Shown here piece by piece: positions 1-8,658 of a DNA stretch of 22,299 nt (the first letter of the stretch is position 1; every line of letters begins with the position of its first letter). The stretch is from Chromera velia (Eukaryota; Sar; Chromeraceae): positions 1 to 22,299 of the forward strand of contig JAHBMJ010002142.1 in NCBI GenBank assembly GCA_018398765.1. The letters run 5' to 3'. The notes under the pieces were generated by a model. The model saw only the letters and a program-made list of their open reading frames with translations, did not search any database and was not told where the DNA came from. The translations under genes were made by a program, and so were the position numbers.

Positions 1-58
<58 letters not shown>

Positions 59-64
59 TCTCTC

Positions 65-65
<1 letters not shown>
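1..65. repeat. (TGTC)n followed by (TC)n microsatellite
   Basis: About seven TGTC units are followed directly by a CT dinucleotide tract. It runs into the TG-rich tract that the retrotransposon interrupts. Related TCTG/TGTC arrays recur at about 17860-18000 in an intron of the E2 gene, so this tetranucleotide is common in this genome. No coding content. Confidence 0.95.
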
Positions 66-95
<30 letters not shown>

Positions 96-173
96 ATGTG
101 TGTGTGTATGTGCGTGTGTGTGTGCGTGTGTGCATGTGTGTGTGTGCATGTGCATGTGCATCTGCATGTGCAT

Positions 174-210
<37 letters not shown>
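66..210. repeat. TG-rich microsatellite, left half of the insertion target
   Basis: An imperfect TG tract with interspersed TA and CA steps runs up to the 5' LTR. The last five bases (206-210, GTATG) are repeated immediately after the 3' LTR, and the TG tract then resumes at 6158. The two halves were therefore one microsatellite before insertion. Open frames here encode only Cys/Val/Met repeats and are not genes. Confidence 0.95.
206..210. repeat. Target-site duplication, left copy (GTATG)
   Basis: The five bases directly before the 5' LTR are identical to 6153-6157 directly after the 3' LTR. Five base pairs is the usual duplication for Ty3/gypsy integrases. The target is TG-repeat DNA, so chance identity is easier than in unique sequence, but the TA step within GTATG makes the match specific. 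Confidence 0.88.
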
Positions 211-214
<4 letters not shown>

Positions 215-474
215 GGCAGGCTACGAGCGGCGAGTACGTGACGGACCCGCGGAGTGGCGGAGCCGTGAGGCCGGCGGCGCCGCGGCGATGCACGCGCGGA
301 CTTCAATGACATCGATCTGCATGCATTTGAATTAGCTAACGATCGCTAACGATCGTTGGACTGGCTTGATCAAAGGAACAATGTACAAACCTCTCTAGGT
401 CAAACTCTTATAGTCTATGAACTCTGAATGCATATCGTTAGCGTTGAGAGTTCTAGCCCCGTATTCTGCTTACA
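211..474 (+). repeat. 5' LTR (264 bp)
   Basis: It begins TGTAGG and ends CTTACA, so the termini are TG...CA. It aligns end to end with 5858-6152 with seven substitutions and a single 31-bp gap after position 307. The first 90 bp are very GC- and CpG-rich, with a GC palindrome; the rest is balanced. It contains a near-tandem copy of CTAACGATCG. A later CGTTAGCG (about 438-445) is the reverse complement of CGCTAACG, giving a possible stem. The missing 31 bp include the AATAAA present in the 3' LTR. Confidence 0.95.
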
Positions 475-477
475 ATC

Positions 478-495
478 TGGTTACCAAAGCCAGGT
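478..495 (+). other. Primer-binding site (tRNA-complementary)
   Basis: Three bases after the 5' LTR comes TGG followed by TTACCAAAGCCAGG. The reverse complement ends in TAACCA and, extended to 501, contains TTCGAAACC, like a tRNA T loop and T stem leading to a CCA end. It resembles the 3' part of eukaryotic initiator-Met tRNAs (CGAAACCTGGCT) with small differences near the acceptor end. The role is priming of minus-strand cDNA. The exact tRNA cannot be fixed without the host tRNA set. Confidence 0.8.
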
Positions 496-546
496 TTCGA
501 ATAGGCTTTTGATTTGTTTGTATTCAGTCTGAATTCTGTTGCTGTC

Positions 547-1974
547 ATGGAACTACCTCCAGTCTTGGCTCCATTGATAAACGAGCAGGTGGGAACGGCA
601 CTGTACAACCTTGAACAGTCCATCACCAGCCTGCAGCAGACTCAAGAGATGATACGGCAGACTATGGAGGGGCTGGTGGCGAGGGTTGCAGCTCCACCTC
701 CACAGTTGCCTCCTCAGGTGCTGCCAATGAGTGAGGAGGGTACACAGCAGCTTGTCGTGCCCTCTCAGGGCCCTGATCTACGAGAGCAGCTTCCCCAAAT
801 TGCACTAAAGCAGCTGGACGAGTTCACTGGACGCTGCGACACTGTGGAGAGGTTTATTACGGACACCAACGACTACTTTATCAATGCGAATGTTGCTCCT
901 CATCGTCAGCTTGGCCTCGCGAAGTCCTTCCTGTGCAAGGAGCTGAGGGATTGGTTCGATTTACGTGTGAAGACAGGTATGGGGTTTGCAGACTGGCCTG
1001 CGTTGCGTGAGGTGCTGCGACGCAGGTATAAAGAGAAACATGAGAGGAGGAAGGCGAGAAAGCAGGTATTGTCCCTCAGGTGCACAGGGACGGTCGACGA
1101 CTACAACAAAGAATTCTCCCTTCTCGCGTTGAAGATCACAAATGCGAGTGAGGAGGATCTCGTAGAGGACTATATTGAGGGTTTGCCCCCTAAGATTATG
1201 TATGAGACTGACAGGATGGAGCCGGCAATATTGGACGAAGCAATGGAGAAGGCGTTGGACAGCGAAATCTGGCTCAAGCAGGCCAGTTCACGCTCTCGAA
1301 GCCGTTGGTCGTGAGGGCCCCCGTCTGATCCGAGTCTGGTGATTCATCCCACAGGACCGGCTTCCATAGAATTGTGTGGTGTTGGGGTGCGACCTTCGAG
1401 AAGACTTCCACCCCGACATCCATTGATTCCACAGATGGTGTGGGAGAGTAGGGGGAGACTGAATCGGTGTCTTCTATGTGGAGAGAACACCCATATGATG
1501 GCTGCGTGTAGGAATGGACCTCAACTTCCTCCACACATGTGGACCATTCAAACGACGTCTCAATCCAGATCTCCGTGGCCGCCCAGGGCATCTCCAGGAT
1601 TTGCCTCTTTCGTCCCGGGTTGTGGGGCGATGCCTGGGTACCCCTGGCCACCTCCTCCTTACCCATCCCTTCCCTTCCCGTATCCTATCAATCAAGTCAC
1701 TCAACCTACAGGGGGGAGAGGGAGGTCTGGACAGAGAGGTGATAGTCCAAGTTCACCCATGTCACCTGGAAGAGGCTTTGGCTTCGGTGACAGAAGACGT
1801 GCATGGTCTCCCTCTTTCGGCGGGTCGCCTCAACCTCAGCCGAGTGGACATCAACCAGCGTGCAAGGCTGGATCAAGACGGGTAACTGGGGTGAAGACGA
1901 TCAGAGGCCGAAACGAGAATGACGAGACCGTGGTCGAACCCGACCTGACGGTTTGGGACCCCGATGAGATGTAG
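547..1974 (+). pseudogene. gag: gag (capsid and zinc-knuckle nucleocapsid), interrupted
   Basis: The structural protein of the retrotransposon particle. The ATG at 547 opens a frame with a helical retrotransposon-gag domain: a TxxEDLVEDYIEGLP-like C-terminal end, a central W...L...LRRRY segment and a GTVDDYNKEF stretch typical of gypsy gag. A TGA at 1312-1314 stops the frame. The same frame resumes and carries a CX2CX4HX4C knuckle (CLLCGENTHMMAAC, 1468-1509), followed by a proline/glycine/arginine-rich tail that ends with TAG at 1972. The knuckle binds element RNA. The stop between capsid and knuckle is probably a mutation, because nucleocapsid is normally fused to capsid. The pol frame is +1 relative to gag and overlaps its end by 11 bases. 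A Ty3-like +1 frameshift is possible but cannot be told from decay. Confidence 0.88.
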
Positions 1975-2530
1975 GGTGGCCGTGAAGGAGCCTAGAGGAC
2001 GAGAGGTCAGTGAGTATGCACCTTCTGTTCCCTTTCGTATTCAGGGGTATCGAGAGACAGTCGGTGCATTGCTGGCTGACCTGGACGACTATGATGTCAT
2101 CTTAGGAAGAAAATGGAGTGACGTCCACCAATCAGAACTTGGTCATTGGTCTCGTTCTCTTCGTTTCTTCTTTAACGGCCAGCAAGTCATTATTCGGGGG
2201 GGTGTATGTGAAGAGAACCGACCTTGCCCTCCTGTTCTTTCTTCTGCGCAAGCCAAACGAGCAATTCAAAAAGGTGCTGTCTGCCACATCGTAAGAATGG
2301 AGACGGCACACTGGCCTGCAGGAGAGGGGGAACTGGAGTGCTTTATGCATGCAACTGAAGTGAGTGAGGGAAAAAGAAAGGGGAGAATGAATGATGGAGG
2401 GAACGTGGGTTCTGACTTTCTCTCTTCTGACTTTTTCTCTTCTCTTCCGTCTGATCATCCTGCTTGGTCGGCCCCTGATTTGTCGGACGTGCATGCTTTT
2501 CTCTCTCGATCAGATGCGGATGTTTCTTAG
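1964..2530 (+). pseudogene. pol: pol, protease C-terminal remnant and linker
   Basis: The first half, with VPFRIQGY, ADLDDYDVILGRKW, resembles the C-terminal half of gypsy retropepsins, where the DVILG block forms part of the fold. The catalytic D-T/S-G motif expected about 50-80 residues upstream was not found in the frames I read between about 1510 and 2000, so the N-terminal half is missing or scrambled. The rest (about 2190-2527) is a serine-rich linker of no recognised domain. It ends at TAG (2528-2530), and the same frame continues into reverse transcriptase, so this stop may be secondary. Confidence 0.75.
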
Positions 2531-2533
2531 GAT

Positions 2534-3913
2534 GTGAAAGGAATTGTGGCAGATCATGCGTCTCTTTTTCCCGATCGTCTCTCTTATCTGCCACCATCAA
2601 GAGGACCTCATTTGGATTTCAAAATCGAACTTGAGCCCGGTCATTCACCTCCTGCCCATTCGCCTTATCGGCTGTCAGTGGGAGAGACAGATGAGCTGAG
2701 GAGACAGATAGATACATACCTTGAACAAGGATTCATCCGACCGTCTGCTTCTCCTTATGCTGCGCCTGTTCTTTTTATACAAAAGAAAGATGGCTCGATG
2801 AGAATGTGTTGTGACTACACTGGCTTGAATCGCATTACTATCAAAGACAAGCATTCTCTCCCTCACCCGCAAGAGTTGATTGATCGATTGCATGGGGCCC
2901 GGTTCTTCACGACACTGGACCTCAGACAGTATTATCATCAAATGAGGGTCAGAGAAGAAGACATCCCAAAAATAGCTTTCACTACACGCTATGGTTCTTT
3001 TGAGTGGCTGGTTGTTTCTTTTAGGTTGACAAACGCGCCTCCTACAGCGATGAGGTTGATTCAATTTGCTCTTCACTCTTGTCTTGACCGTTTTGTTTCG
3101 GTTTTTCTGGATGACATTCTGATTTATTCACGTACAAGAGAAGAACACAAGAGACACATCAGAATTGTTTTGCGTTTGTTGAGTGAAAATAAATTGTATG
3201 CAAAATTGTTGAAATGCCATTTCATGCAGACTGAGGTGACATTTCTTAGGCTGAAGATCTCCAGGACCGGAGTGCGGCCCGAGCAGAGCAAGACAGACCA
3301 AGTCAGTAAGTGGCCTACTCCTAAGAACAGAAATGAAGTGCTTTCATTTTTGGGGTTTGTAAATTGGGTGAGACGGTTTGTCCCTCGCTTCAGTGAGAAA
3401 GCAGGCCCTTTGTATGTATTGCTGAAGGAAAACAAATCGTTTGAGTGGGGGAAGAAAGAGGAAGAAAGCTTTGAAGCAGTAAAGCAAGCAGTAAAGACTA
3501 CTGTCGAACTTTACATTCCTGACCCTGCGCGTCCCTTCAAAATTTTTGTGGATGCGTGCGAATCGACAGAAACGCTCGCTGCCGCGCTCATGCACGAAGA
3601 TCCTGAGATTGGCTGGCTCTGTCCGTGTGCATTCGCATCACGTAGAATGACATAGGCAGAGCTCAAATATCCGATCAGAGATAAAAAATTTCTTTCCTGT
3701 GTGTTTGCGGTCAAATCGTGGAGGCCGTACGTTAGTCACACAACTAAGGTGTGGTCAGATCATGAGTCTCTTAAATATGTGAATGTGTCTGCTGACCGTA
3801 CCTTAATGTCTCCACGTATGTACAGATTTGTCAGCATGTTCGACGAGATCGGCATCACTCCAAGGTACGTGCCTGGTGCTTGGAATCACGTGGCAGATGC
3901 GCTGAGCAGGTGC
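2534..3913 (+). pseudogene. pol: pol, reverse transcriptase and RNase H
   Basis: Copies element RNA into DNA and degrades the RNA strand. Reverse transcriptase blocks appear in order: EQGFIRPSASPYAAPVLF, a KDGSMRMCCDY block, TTLDLRQYYHQM with the first catalytic Asp, FRLTNAP where FGLTNAP is usual, and FLDDILIYS at 3104-3121 with the paired catalytic Asp (F replaces the usual Y of YxDD). A connection region with SFLGFVNWVRRFVP follows. RNase H starts at FKIFVDA and includes ASRRMT, SDHESLKY and VADALSR (end about 3913). A TAG at 3653-3655 lies inside RNase H, directly before a conserved AELKYP block, so it is a disabling mutation. The frame is the same on both sides. Confidence 0.93.
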
Positions 3914-5289
3914 CCTGGGGTGAACGCTGAGAAAGAAGAAAAAGATAAAGAGAGAAAAGAAGTGTGTCAATTGTTGCAAATGGAATCAAGAGTGCAGCTG
4001 GATGAGGAATTACTGGAAAGAATAAGGAAAAGATATGAAGAAGAGAAATTCTGGACGGAGGTGAAGGAAGTGCTTGAAGCAAGGCTCCAAATTGAAGACC
4101 CTGACAAAGACCCTGAGAAAGAGGTGCCTGGTCCTCGACATTTGTGGCTGATTCTTCCGAGGTTTCAGATAGAAGACGGACTGCTCTATTTCAATGACAG
4201 ACTGGCCGTCCCGATAGAGAGACTACAAAGAAACCTCATCTATGAACATCATAATACGGCCGCAGGGGGGCATTTGGGGGCAGAGAAAATATATTTAAAA
4301 CTGGCAGGGAGTTTCTATTGGCCACATATGTATGCATCGGTTGTTCAGTACATCAGAAAGTGTGATGCCTGTCAAAGAGCAAAGAGGCCAACTGAGAAGC
4401 AGTATAGATTGCTCCAACCTCTGTCTATTCCTGAATTTTCTTTTCAGTGTATTTCTCTTGATTTTGCATTTGGACTCCCGAGGGTGGTGTTTAAAGGAGA
4501 AGAGGTAGATGCAATCCTCTCTGTGGTTGATCGCCTCTCCAAAACTCCTTTCTTTGCTGTAGTCTCACAAGAGATTACAGCAGAAGGGACAGCCGAGGTG
4601 GTCTTTAGAGGATCGTCTGCGAGCATGGGATGCCCCAATCAGTAGTCAGTGACCGTGATCCTCGTTTTCTCTCTACATTTTGGAAGGAACTCGCTCGGCT
4701 GTGAGGCACAAAATTGAATATGAGCATAAGAGGACAGCCACAGTCAGATAGACAGACAGAGAGAGACAACCAGACCATCGAACAGATGTTGCGTTGTTTC
4801 GTGAACGAGCATCAAACGGACTGGCCGAAGTGATTGTGTTCTTATCAGTTTGCGTATCGTGATTCGGTGCATCCAGCCACAGGTATGTCTCCTTTTTGCT
4901 TTCTGTACGGACGTGATCCGATTCGCCTGCCTTCTGTCTCTGTGCGTTCTAAGTCATTCTGTCCGCCAGCAGCAGACTTTGCAGATCGCAGAGAGGCAGA
5001 AATCATGAGAGCAAAGGAGAGACTTGAGCAAGCAAGAGAACGAGCAGCTCGATAAATAGATCCACACAGACAAGAGGTTTCATTTGCTCCAGGGGATTTT
5101 TTGCTTGTATGCAATGCATATTTTAAGGGAAGCAGAAAGCCAAGCGGGAAGCTTGAGCCTGTATTTTATGGACCATTCGAGGTAGAGAGAAAGGTGGGAA
5201 GCAACGCGTATGAGCTCATATTCCCTGCAGGAATGAAGGGTCACAATGTGATTAATGTATCATACCTGAAGAAGTATGAGAGAAGGAAG
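3914..5289 (+). pseudogene. pol: pol, integrase with GPY/F-type module
   Basis: Inserts the cDNA into the genome. A charged linker precedes an HHCC zinc-binding domain: paired His near 4245-4270 and CDAC at 4361-4372. The catalytic core shows LDFAFGLP (first Asp at 4460), SDRDPRF (second Asp at 4651) and the Glu of QTIEQML at 4780, with D-D-E spacing as expected. The frame changes by one base between about 4605 and 4615. The core then continues in another frame through TGA codons at 4702 and 4831 and a TAA at 5053. The C-terminal part has GPFEVERKVG and NVSYLKKY, the GPY/F-type module seen in gypsy integrases. All parts are present but none could be made as one protein. Confidence 0.92.
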
Positions 5290-5502
5290 GATGATCCTCT
5301 GCCTGCTGTTCGGTTGCCTACATTAGAAGAGATTGAGTATGAAGTAAAAGAGATTCTTGACCACAGAAAAATAGACAAACAGGCGCACTACCTGGTGTGG
5401 TGGGAAGGAGAAAGTAAAGAGAATGCATCATGGGAGCCTGCTGTCAACCTGACACATGCAAAGGAGGCATTGCATGCCTTCAAAGAAAAGAAGAGACAGT
5501 AG
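5290..5502 (+). pseudogene. pol: Integrase C-terminal chromodomain
   Basis: The last part of pol reads EVKEILDHRK...YLVWWEG......ASWEPA, the core pattern of a chromodomain with its W residues. It ends in a lysine-rich tail and TAG (5500-5502). In chromoviruses this domain is thought to guide integration to particular histone marks. This part is intact in frame from 5101. Its presence assigns the element to the chromovirus clade. Confidence 0.93.
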
Positions 5503-5857
5503 GAGAAAGAGAAACAAGCAACGGACAGGTGTAGGTGGCAATTAAGAAGTAGAGAGGTGAAATCAGTATGGGCAGAACTAAGAGGTTTGTGGAGTGGAAT
5601 GCATGTTTGTAAGTTTTGGGAAGATGAAATTCCCTGGTAAGTGATTCGAGGCAGAAAGCAATTCTATTCTGCATCATGCATAGATGCAGCGTGGCAGTAT
5701 GGGGGTCGGACTCTGCATTCCGACTTGCTTCGTTCATTTATGAGTCGATGAACTGTGCAGGTGCATGTTATTAATCAAGGCCACGAGGTCGAGTAGTTAC
5801 GGATGTGTGCAGGCACTGGAACCGAGCGTGGACGTCGGTTTCAAAGCAGCGGGCAGG
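5503..5857 (+). other. Element 3' noncoding region with weak polypurine tract
   Basis: About 355 bases between pol and the 3' LTR, with no credible coding content. Plus-strand priming should start at a purine tract just before 5858. The best candidate is 5851-5857 (GGGCAGG), preceded by CAAAGCAGC, which is short and interrupted for a PPT. No further gene or inserted repeat was seen. Confidence 0.6.
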
Positions 5858-6152
5858 TGTAGGCAGGCTACGAGCGGCGAGTACGCGACGGACCCGCGGA
5901 GTGGCGGAGCCGCGAGGCCGGCGGCGCCGCGGCGATGCGCGCGCGGACTTCAATAAGTGTGGCTTGGCGCAGGACTGAATAAAGTGACATCGATCTGCAT
6001 ACATTTGAATTAGCTAACGATTGCTAACGATCGTTGGACTGGCTTGATCGAAGGAACAATGTACAAACCTCTCTAGGTCAAACTCTTATAGTCTATGAAC
6101 TCTGAATGCACATCGTTAGCGTTGAGAGTTCTAGCCCCGTATTCTGCTTACA
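5858..6152 (+). repeat. 3' LTR (295 bp)
   Basis: Same TGTAGG...CTTACA ends as the 5' LTR, 31 bp longer. The extra segment (5955-5985) holds AATAAA at 5978-5983, the only canonical polyadenylation hexamer noted in either LTR, so it is the likely 3'-end signal of the element RNA. All seven substitutions against the 5' LTR are transitions, five of them at CpG. Confidence 0.95.
5978..5983 (+). promoter_or_regulatory. AATAAA polyadenylation hexamer in 3' LTR
   Basis: A canonical AATAAA lies inside the 31-bp segment that only the 3' LTR retains. Its position about 120 bp into the LTR suits 3'-end formation of the element RNA. Whether the host uses AATAAA is unknown. Confidence 0.5.
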
Positions 6153-6154
6153 GT

Positions 6155-6157
<3 letters not shown>
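6153..6157. repeat. Target-site duplication, right copy (GTATG)
   Basis: Matches 206-210 and is followed by more TG repeat, marking the right edge of the insertion. Confidence 0.88.
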
Positions 6158-6190
<33 letters not shown>

Positions 6191-6205
6191 GTGTGTGTGT
6201 GTGTG

Positions 6206-6247
<42 letters not shown>

Positions 6248-6290
6248 TGTGTGTGTGAGTGAGTGAGTGAGGGAGTGAGTGTGTGTCGTT
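6158..6290. repeat. TG-rich microsatellite, right half of target, ending in (GAGT)n
   Basis: TG tract with TA steps, continuing the tract interrupted at 210, then a short GAGT array. Minus-strand open frames here (His/Thr repeats) are artefacts of the repeat. Confidence 0.93.
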
Positions 6291-6822
6291 TTTTCTCCCA
6301 ACCCGCAGTTCATATCGGCCCCTTTGACAAAAAAAGGGGAAACAAAAAAAGAAGATGCAACAGGCTTGCATAAACCCCGCTGCTTATCCCACTAAACACA
6401 ACCACCCGAGAGACGTGCCCTGATGTCCCTGCCCTCCCGGCAACAACATCATGCCGTCCCTCTTCGGGCCCCCACCAATCCCGTGAGTGGGTGAGTCAGC
6501 TTAGTATAGTATAATATAGTATAAGGATTTTTTATCTGTGTGGGTGAGGGTGCGCTTCCTCTCCCTTCATTTCACTTTTCCTTTGTCTTCTAAACTGTCA
6601 CACATACAGACGGAGCCTTTGCAGACACGAACAGCCCAAATAAAGGGAAGGGATTCAATCTTCAGCTCTCATGGAAAGATCTGTCCACATGCAATCTTCT
6701 TTCGCAATTCCCTCCTTTCATCTTTTTGCTGTGTTACCTGCAATGACCCCCCTCTTGTGCTGTGTGATGGTTGTGTGGGTTCTTGGACAAAAGGATGCGA
6801 TGTCTTATATACGCGCACGCAC

Positions 6823-6869
<47 letters not shown>

Positions 6870-8116
6870 ACAGTGGATGTGTCAATGTATCTTTCCTTTT
6901 TTCCTCCATTCTTGTTTTCTTTCCCCTTCCGTTTTCTTCCTTTCATCAGCGGGGCTGCAACTGAATGCAGAGGAGAAGACACGTTGTTTGTATGATAGAC
7001 GTCCACACTTTCTACGGTTCGAAACCTACCGTCGTGTTCCCTCACACCCCTTGTCGTAGGTCTCCACTTGATGATCTCCAGACCGGCCCGGGGGAGCACA
7101 AGGCCCGGCGGCCTCCGGGGAAACACAAACTGCAAATACGCACCGGAGGAAGCAGAAGGGAAGGAAAAGGCAGAGAAGGAAGGGGGTGTAGAGGGATAAT
7201 CATTGGGCAAGCAACAGCCCATGGCAGTAAAGAATCGATTCAAGGAGCCGACCGCCAAAGGAAGCCAAATACAGAGAAATGTGACAAGAAAAGAGAAAGA
7301 AAGGTGGTGCTAAGAAAAGATGTGAAACACAAGCATGTGATGTGCATGGACATGAGCTCTTGACAGGATGATACAGGAGGGAAAGATATACATCGATACG
7401 TGTATGCAGGGCCACTTCATACGAGCAAACGCGTACACATACATGCACTGACCATGTTCCTGTGCTCCAGCGCCAGTGGGCCAGCCGGGGCAGCCTGTCG
7501 TTTCTCCTCTCTCATCCTTTCGCTTCTTCCCTTTGGCTGTTGAACAGAACAGCCTTCTCTCCTTCAGACAGGTCAGGTGGGGGTGGCGTTGTTGAATGAG
7601 AGCCCAGAACTCTCAGGTGTTACTCTTCCTTTCCCTTTTGTTTCCTTTCCCGGTTCGCAAGCGATACAGATGAGAGCCCGATCGAATATGAAGAATGGGT
7701 ACAAAGAACGCGGTCGCGTGCCTTCTAACAACTCCGTGCGACTCGCTCATTGGAGGAGCAGAGCGCAGATCAACGGTCCCCCTCCTCTTGTCTGATTCCG
7801 TGGGTGGCTGCCCCTGAACGACGACACAGACGCGAAACAAAGTGGACGGCTGCTTTTTGTCAGTGTGCCTGTTCCTTTCTTTTCCTTTTCACTTCTTCTT
7901 CTCTGTTCACGTTAACTCTAAGTCCCGTCTATTTGATCCTTTCTACGCCTTCCTGTATGACGATCCGGAAGTGTTGCTTGCCTTCCATTCACTCCCTTCG
8001 GAATTTCTTCGTTTTCACTTTCTTGCCTTTCTGCTCTCTTCATATCTTTCGTCTTCTTTGGCAGTATTCTACACGTCCTTTCATCACTAGCCTAATTCCC
8101 AGGCTAGCTGTGTGTC

Positions 8117-8154
<38 letters not shown>

Positions 8155-8658
8155 TATATATACACAATTCAGACTCTCGGATCTGTACCCCATGCAATAG
8201 GGTCCGTCGGGCTCCCCCCCCATGCATGCACCCATGCACCCCTATATATTGGGCCGGCCCTAATGCAACACGCGGAGCCGCTCGAGCCTTGCGTACGTCG
8301 CCTCACAGCTGAATCTGATTGTCTCGACCTGTCTCGACAGTTGATGTACGTTGGAAAAATCCCATCCGACCAGGTTTCAGTGTCAGACTTGTCAACATAC
8401 GACTGAGAACTCAGAGCACTGTGAGAAGTTGGCTGGCGGGATTTATTGGTAGGTTTCTGCACGCTCCCTGTGCTTCCCGAAATTAACCCGCAAAATAAAC
8501 TAAGAGTCTCTGCACACGACGTCTGTCTGGGAGGCTGATAGGACCGCGAGTGGATTTGTTGGCTCTCTTCTACCCGCTTGAAGATTTCTGACTTGGGTCT
8601 CTGCGCGGCCTGCGTTCTTCAGTGGGATTGCACAATCACAGACTGAGTCTGCACGATA
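6291..8658. other. Region without a confident gene; CA and TA tracts
   Basis: About 2.4 kb upstream of the SP-RING gene. It contains a CA microsatellite (about 6812-6869), a pure TA tract with one interruption (about 8119-8162), and many C/T-rich stretches. The open frames lack similarity I recognise. One exception is a small PHD-like cysteine cluster at about 6732-6804 on the plus strand (see findings). A TATATA-containing stretch near 8243-8250, about 410 bases before the ATG at 8659, is a possible but unproved promoter element. Confidence 0.6.
8119..8162. repeat. (TA)n microsatellite
   Basis: More than 20 TA units with one AA interruption near 8151. Long TA runs are prone to length change and can extrude cruciforms. 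It lies about 500 bases upstream of the predicted start of the SP-RING gene. Confidence 0.95.

Larger units (their letters stand above)
211..6152 (+). mobile_element. Ty3/gypsy LTR retrotransposon, chromovirus type, degenerate
   Basis: A complete but inactive LTR element of 5942 bp. In order it has a 5' LTR, a tRNA-type primer-binding site, gag with a CCHC knuckle, a protease remnant, reverse transcriptase, RNase H, integrase, a GPY/F-type module, a chromodomain, a short 3' noncoding region and a 3' LTR. RT-RH before integrase places it in Ty3/gypsy (Metaviridae), and the C-terminal chromodomain makes it a chromovirus. The flanks carry a perfect 5-bp duplication, GTATG, so both ends are original. 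The coding region has at least five in-frame stops (1312, 2528, 3653, 4702, 4831, and also 5053) and a frame change near 4605-4615, so this copy cannot make an intact polyprotein. The stop at 2528 could in principle be an original junction; the others fall inside conserved domains or linkers. Both LTRs and the TSD survive, which argues for a fairly recent insertion followed by point decay. Confidence 0.96.

Noticed and set aside
76-309. Cys/Val-repeat protein at the window start
   Set aside because: It is the TG microsatellite read as codons and runs into the LTR; nothing supports translation.
1960-1976. Programmed +1 frameshift between gag and pol
   Set aside because: The frame relation is +1 as in Ty3, but gag is already broken at 1312 and the protease start is missing, so the original arrangement cannot be read from this copy.
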